A stretch of 64,000 nucleotides of DNA. Origin: Oscheius onirici (taxonomy: Eukaryota; Nematoda; Chromadorea; Rhabditida; Rhabditidae). Shown here piece by piece: positions 59,037-64,000 of this stretch. The stretch lies in NCBI GenBank assembly GCA_932521025.1, contig OW051472.1, positions 4,650,001-4,714,000 of the forward strand, written 5' to 3'. Each line of letters opens with the position of its first letter. Position 1 is the stretch's first letter. The notes under the pieces are model-generated. The model was not told the DNA's origin, ran no database searches, and saw nothing but the letters and a program-made list of their open reading frames with translations. The position numbers and the translations under genes were made by a program.

Positions 59037-60270
59037 TTAGGTCGTCTTCAGATGCGTCCGTCTGACGTGACTGTCATGGGCTGCATGACTGGCGAAGGCT
59101 TTTCCACAGTGAGCACACTGAAAGTTTTGCGTTCTTTTCACTGAGAATATAGATTCAAAAAAGCAAGCAGTTCTTACCTTAAAGGGTTTCTCTCCACTAT
59201 GTTGCCTTATATGAGTTCGCAAAATCGATGATGCAGTAAAGGCTTTCGGACAAAAAGGACAGGAGTACGGTCTTTCTCCCGAATGGACACGTAGGTGCTG
59301 AAAATCCACGTTTTTTTGCAGAAACAAAAATCTTTACCTTGTTCAAGGAGCTGCTTTGACTGAATGCCTTTCCACAGACAGTACAACAATGAGGACGATG
59401 GTTCTCATGGACATGCAAAATGTGGATTCTGAGACGGTCTCTCTTCTCAAAAGATCTAAAATTTGATTTTTTTGGTTACGTCAATCTCTAACCTGCTACA
59501 GATTGGACAGGGAAACTTTCTGTCTCCGTTATCTACACATCTCGTGTACTTCAGATGTTTGTCCCGGTAGTAACTGTAGCTGAAAACTTTCCCACAACGA
59601 TCGCAGCTGAAGCCAGTCCCCTCGGGCACATCTTCCTTCACCGGATTACTGTAACATTGCTTGTGGAGAAAAAATTTATCAAAATTACAAAATATCGCGA
59701 ATTCTGAATCCGGATTCCTTGGTCTGGGCAGGACGAAAGACGACTTCCTCGCCAACGCTGATAGCCTTCACCACTGTCATCTCACAAACGTTTCCACCCT
59801 CCTCTTCACGACAGAATTTTCTCCATGCTTCGGGGATCTGAAAACTCGAAAGAATTGTATGGTGACGATAGTTAGCCGGTCAAGTTCGCGGATTTTCACC
59901 AACCTCAAGACTGTTTCCAACAGAAAATCCTTGCTCTTTGACGCAAATGACTGAACAGAAGCGTCTACCACCAAGACGAAGATCTAGTAACATCAGACCG
60001 GGAGCCGTTTTACTCCCTACTGGAGAGTCTGAAAGAGTATTTTTGTAGACATTTCGAAACAATTTCAATACCTTCAGGAACTGAGCTGAGACAAATGGCT
60101 CTTGGAGGTTGTTCATGGCCGACGGTATTCAATTTTGGAGTTTCTAGCTTGGGAACTTTGATTTGTTGTGCAGCCTCCGGAATGGGAATTCTTGGCGGGA
60201 ACATTAGCTGACTCCATAGCAGAGCAGTATCCGGAAACAGGGGTAGACCGGCTGTCCGTAAGGGAAACAT
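59037..60270 (-). CDS. PRDM14-like C2H2 zinc-finger transcription factor
   Basis: Multi-exon. N-terminal Pro-rich part ([12 protein letters not shown]), a divergent middle region with [16 protein letters not shown] and [26 protein letters not shown] that could be a PR/SET-like domain (weak), then five C2H2 fingers: [100 protein letters not shown]. The linkers HSGERPY, HSGEKPF and the finger bodies [16 protein letters not shown] and [11 protein letters not shown] are, from memory, those of PRDM14; this needs a search. The start ATG 60270 is chosen by frame. Likely nuclear DNA-binding regulator. Confidence 0.78.
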
Positions 60271-61231
60271 AGGGTAGCGGTGTCTGGGGTAGGGAATGAG
60301 AGGTTAGGTACGGTAGAAGGGGCGGGGCAATCGAGCGTTCTCTATGGCTAGAGAGTCGATTTAGGGGATAGAAACGAGAGGAAGAATGCCAGAGAGTCAG
60401 AGTATCTTTCAGTGAGGAACAGAATAAATTCATTAGAGTTTCCAACTTTTCGTATTTGAGAGTCTAGTCTCTACGTCTACGACAGGTAGATCCGGATCGA
60501 CTCTTGAACGATTGTCAGAGTGGCTCTTGTAGCGATTGGCTCGTCTACGACGTAAAACGGCTCCTGAATTTCAGAAAGATCAGTTCTGACCAAATTTGAC
60601 AGATATATTTTACTTGTCAAGTCAACTTTACTTTTTTTGTGAACAAAATTCGTATTTGGGACGAGAGATAGACACTGTTCTCCTATCCTCTTTTTCCCTT
60701 CACCCAAGGGATTTCTGACTCATCCCATACCCCAGATCCGTCATAGTTTACAAATTGTGCGCGTCATTCCAAACTATCCTCTTCTATTTCAGTCGAACAC
60801 TTTTACACCTATTGGGCTGCGAAAAACCGCGTTATCAGACCTCGGGCTTTTCGGCTTAATGATTTTCCCTCTTCCGGCAAGCCGTTCATATGGTTACATC
60901 TGTTTCTTATTAGAGAGTTTTTTTTGTCGTTTTTACTGTTTTTATCCCTATTCATGACGTTTATTCGGAATTGGAAAAAAACATTAATCTCGCAGGTTCC
61001 GTTTCTTCTGTCATTTTCAGCTGTCTGTCGTTATCTAATCATTTTTCGGCACGGCTCCAAAATACACACATAGCAGACGGATTCATTTCGTCAAGTTTTA
61101 TGTTTTCAACGTTTAGTTAACTGTGTATCTTTCGAGAATTTTGGTTCCGTCTCTGATCTCGTTTAACATTCTCCCCCTTTTCATCACTCACAGATTTATC
61201 AAATCTTTCTTGAAAAAAGACTTGATCCAAA
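60271..61231. other. Intergenic, no gene supported
   Basis: Divergent promoters of the PRDM14-like gene (-) and the next + gene. A minus frame 60477-60707 with VRTDLSEIQEPFYVVDEPI shows some protein-like character, but no splice partner or family. Confidence 0.4.
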
Positions 61232-63181
61232 ATGGGGTTGTTTGTTTTCGAAGAGGAGCCCTTACGTGACGCCGAATTGTGGCCACTGCGGCCCCGATGT
61301 ATTGAATCTCATAATGTTTCCTCGCCGTCGAGACTGAGTACGTGATTCTTCCCCTTTTGGAAAATAGTAAGGACAAGAATTGAGCAGCTACTAATGAGTG
61401 TAGTCTTTCCCCTAAACTTTTACCACATTTTGCCAGACGTGAGCGCTCCCTGCAGCTGTTTCTCTTTTCCTGTTTATACCATCGATTTCGGCGAAGGTCT
61501 GAGAAAATTTATCGGAACAAGCTTTCATCATGACTCGTGTAGTCTGATATTTCTCGAACAATCCTCGCACTTTTTCTTAGCTCTTTCTCTAGAACAGTAT
61601 TCCATGGAACAAGTTCCTTTGGGACCTTTGGCTGCCTTTGATGCCTACAACCAGAACATTATAACCTTCGATGAGCAGCATAATAAGGTCACAGAATAGT
61701 GTGACGGAGCTGTAAAAAAGAACGTTTCAGATCTTCTACAAAGAGTGGCAGAAGCCTCATGTGGAATTTCAGCTGCCAACAGAGTACGGCCTTGACTTAT
61801 TCTATTGGGCCAGAATTCACTTTGTCAGTCCGTGAGTTATCATTTGCTTATTTTTCCAAAAGTATTATTCCAGAACCGTCTTTTTGGCCCTTTTAAAAAG
61901 CCACAGCAACAAGATTTTCTATCTCGTTTCATTCAAACTGGAATTTGATAAGAAAATCTGTCTGCGCCTGAAACACATAAAAACAAACATTTATTCCAAA
62001 GGCTATAAAGTGAGTTGTTGCGAAAATACGTAAACAAAAGATCCAGATTCAATCCCACTTCGCTGGAAGTCAAATTGTCTTCAGCATCAACAATGTGGCT
62101 CAGAGGGAAAAGTGGCAAAAGAGGGGCGAGATGAGTGATCGGGAGATTTTTGAGAAGCAGCTGAAAGAGGTTAGAATGAGTTATCAAATGTGTAGTATTT
62201 TATTTGAGGAAAAAGAATCGTCGAGTCAACCGACTTCTCCCAGTCTTCCTAGCCCTACATCGCCTCCTCCAGGAGAACTAGCATCCCCAATCAGCCTGTC
62301 TTCTCGCTGTAGTACGGACTCTCAGACGGAAGAGCCACAGGTGAGATACAGAGGAACAGGGGAGAACAGGGAGAGACTGAAACAAAAACAAGGGCCCATC
62401 GATTGTATGTTAGCGATAAATCCCTAGAACCAACTTCGTGAAGGAGTCCTCATGGTGGTCAAGTGTTTTTCCAGTGGAGAAATCAGTGGAACTGTCGTGT
62501 CTCTTGGCAAGCAACGTCTTGGCGTCAAATTGCGTCGAATGGTCAGCATCAAGAAGTGGAAAGATACTGTTGGAATGAAGTCAATGTCAAAGTAAGACAC
62601 TCGTTACATTCAAAAATGATAAAATGTAGATGGGGCTGTGACGATGACGAGCAGTTCTGTGAACCCGTTCTAGCCGGATCGTCGGCACTGTTGATCAGTC
62701 GGACAGACGCATCACTATGTTGTCTTCTGGAAACTGTCACGAATCCACGTTTCGGACTGGCTGCTGCCCTACAAGAGAAAATAAGCAATGGATTCAAGTA
62801 GGAAATTCCAGTAACCCTAAGTCTTTCAGAATGTCCACGGCTCCCTTTGATCCAATTCGGGCCAATGTGGTCGGTCTTCCTCCGGACTCGAACCACCTTT
62901 GGAGCAATGTGGAGGTCTTTGAGGGCAATCCTCTCATTTTGACTGTGGCTCCCCAGACAGGATTCTGTCTACTCTTTCAACTACAACAAATGTCAGGTCC
63001 GAGGCTCTTCTGGAAGCGACAGGAAATTTCGCTGTCGATGGCTACATCCACTTTGCGACAGGTTTTTCTGCGAGCCATGAGAAACGAGGAGACGGGAATG
63101 GTCATTTTCACCATCAGGGGCAACTTGACTTCCGGAGATGTCACGAAAAGCTTTGTGGAAATTGTACAGGGTAGACTGTAA
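61232..63181 (+). CDS. Multi-exon protein of unknown family
   Basis: Starts MGLFVFEEEPLRDAELWPLR. Consistent exon series: IGTSFHHDSCSLIFLEQS, SMEQVPLGPLAAFDAYNQNI, IFYKEWQKPHVEFQLPTEYG, FYWARIHFVSP, TVFLALLKSHSNKIFYLVSF, IQSHFAGSQIVFSINNVA, GEISGTVVSLGKQRLGVKL, GSSALLISRTDASLCCLLET, RANVVGLPPDSNHLWSNVEV, and C-terminus TFIRGNLTS/VEIVQGRL region. About 550-600 residues. Alternating hydrophobic strands without helices or signal suggest a beta-rich cytosolic protein; I do not recognise the fold. Ser/Pro-rich linker (SQPTSPSLPSPTSPPPGE) near 62230-62290. The first intron would be only ~30 nt, so that junction is uncertain. Confidence 0.5.
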
Positions 63182-64000
63182 CTCGATAAAAGTATTTATC
63201 TGTCAAGCTGCCTCTTGACCTCTTTTGATTGTACAAGGTTGGCAACGCCCTTCCAGGGCTAACGTAGAAACTCATGACTTCGCTCTGTCACGGAGCCATA
63301 ATCGTGGTTTCCCTTTCATTCCTCCTTTTACTCTCCTCCAGGCACTCTCCCTGACCCTCCAAAGAAACTACCGAAATTGTATTTGAACCTACTCCCTCCC
63401 AAGCCTAATTTCAAAATGTAGGACCGGTACGGGTCGCCCGGCCCGTCCCTATTTTTAGCGAGGCTTCGTCCTAACATCTCGTCACTTCTCCCCTTGTCAC
63501 TCTGTTCCAGTCACACAGTCCTTGTAAGAGACTATCAAAGTCGTTGGAACACTCCGCGCACTTGCTTTTTTCTCCCTACCATTTACGATGTCACCATCGG
63601 CATGTCCCCGTTCTTCTGTCCAATTTTTCCCTCCTGTCGTCCCTGTATCCCTTCATGTAATTTCCGTTGTGCATATCCCTGCTCCTCTCTCTCTCTGTCC
63701 CTATTTCCAAGTGCTCTTTTTCTTCTCTAGCCCTGTTATCCGCTCCTTTGGAGCTAAGGTTATTGTAGAAACCTCCTTGAACGCTTTCCCGTATTCCTAA
63801 CCCGCACTTGTTTCTTTACTGTCTGGAAACTGAAAGTCAAAAATAATCAAAGTCCATGCAATTGACTTGTCTAAACTTGTTACACTAACTCCTTTCCCCT
63901 TAATTGTGCGCACAAATTGCTCCATTTTGATTGCCAATGAAAGCTTCCGACAGACAGACAGAGACGCGAGAGCAATTTAAAGTGGATGGTGGCTTGTTGG
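63182..64000. other. Intergenic to window end, nothing recognised
   Basis: Pyrimidine-rich in places (CTCTCTCTGTCCC), one GGCCGGGCGACCC-like GC patch near 63430, and a (CAGA)n run near 63952-63962. No gene supported. Confidence 0.5.

Noticed and set aside
63182-64000. Gene at the window end
   Set aside because: Pyrimidine-rich open frames only; no splice, signal or family support.

Overview
The window looks like nuclear DNA of a nematode, probably a rhabditid. It is gene-dense (about one gene per 2.5-3 kb). Most introns are 35-60 nt with T-rich TTTCAG acceptors, several start codons sit just behind a TTTTCAG/TTTCAG that could be a trans-splice site, same-strand genes lie 160-190 bp apart as in nematode operons, and there is a chemoreceptor-like 7TM gene. 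No bacterial, organellar or viral genes are seen. All gene models were spliced by eye from reading frames and GT/AG sites; exon ends are inferences unless stated.

Layout. 0.3-6.7 kb: CDK2-type kinase (-) head-to-head with MCM7 (+), followed on the same strand at short distance by a DNL-type zinc-finger protein and COQ4 (probable operon). 6.7-7.8 kb: repeats. 7.8-10.7 kb: a 7TM receptor (+) and a DHHC palmitoyltransferase (-). 11.8-18.6 kb: GINS subunit SLD5 (+), CUL4-type cullin (-) and CAF-1 p60 (-). With CDK2 and MCM7 this puts five S-phase/chromatin-replication genes in 18.6 kb. 19-21.6 kb: a proline-rich secreted protein (with a likely GC-AG intron) and duplicated repeats. 22-26.7 kb: a membrane-anchored carboxylesterase (+) and a ZnT zinc transporter (-).

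27.7-43.9 kb (-) is one giant gene: a type II membrane protein with a mucin-like Ser/Thr stretch and about 18 von Willebrand A (vWA) domains of three subtypes in a higher-order repeat. A tiny secreted two-exon gene lies antisense inside its largest intron. 45-49.3 kb (-) is a short-chain dehydrogenase whose ~2.65 kb intron holds an intact-looking DD37D mariner element and a complete antisense gene for a Gln/Trp-rich secreted protein. 49.6-63.2 kb: FUN14-domain protein (-), septin (+), SERINC (-), small secreted protein (+), COA5/PET191 (+), a PDZ protein with disrupted frames (-), a PRDM14-like zinc-finger factor (-) and an unrecognised protein (+).

Mobile DNA is mostly small foldback (inverted-repeat) elements: six are visible, three inside introns, plus a 650-bp repeat present twice directly and once as an inverted fragment. 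The strongest candidate for something undescribed is the giant vWA/mucin gene with its nested gene.
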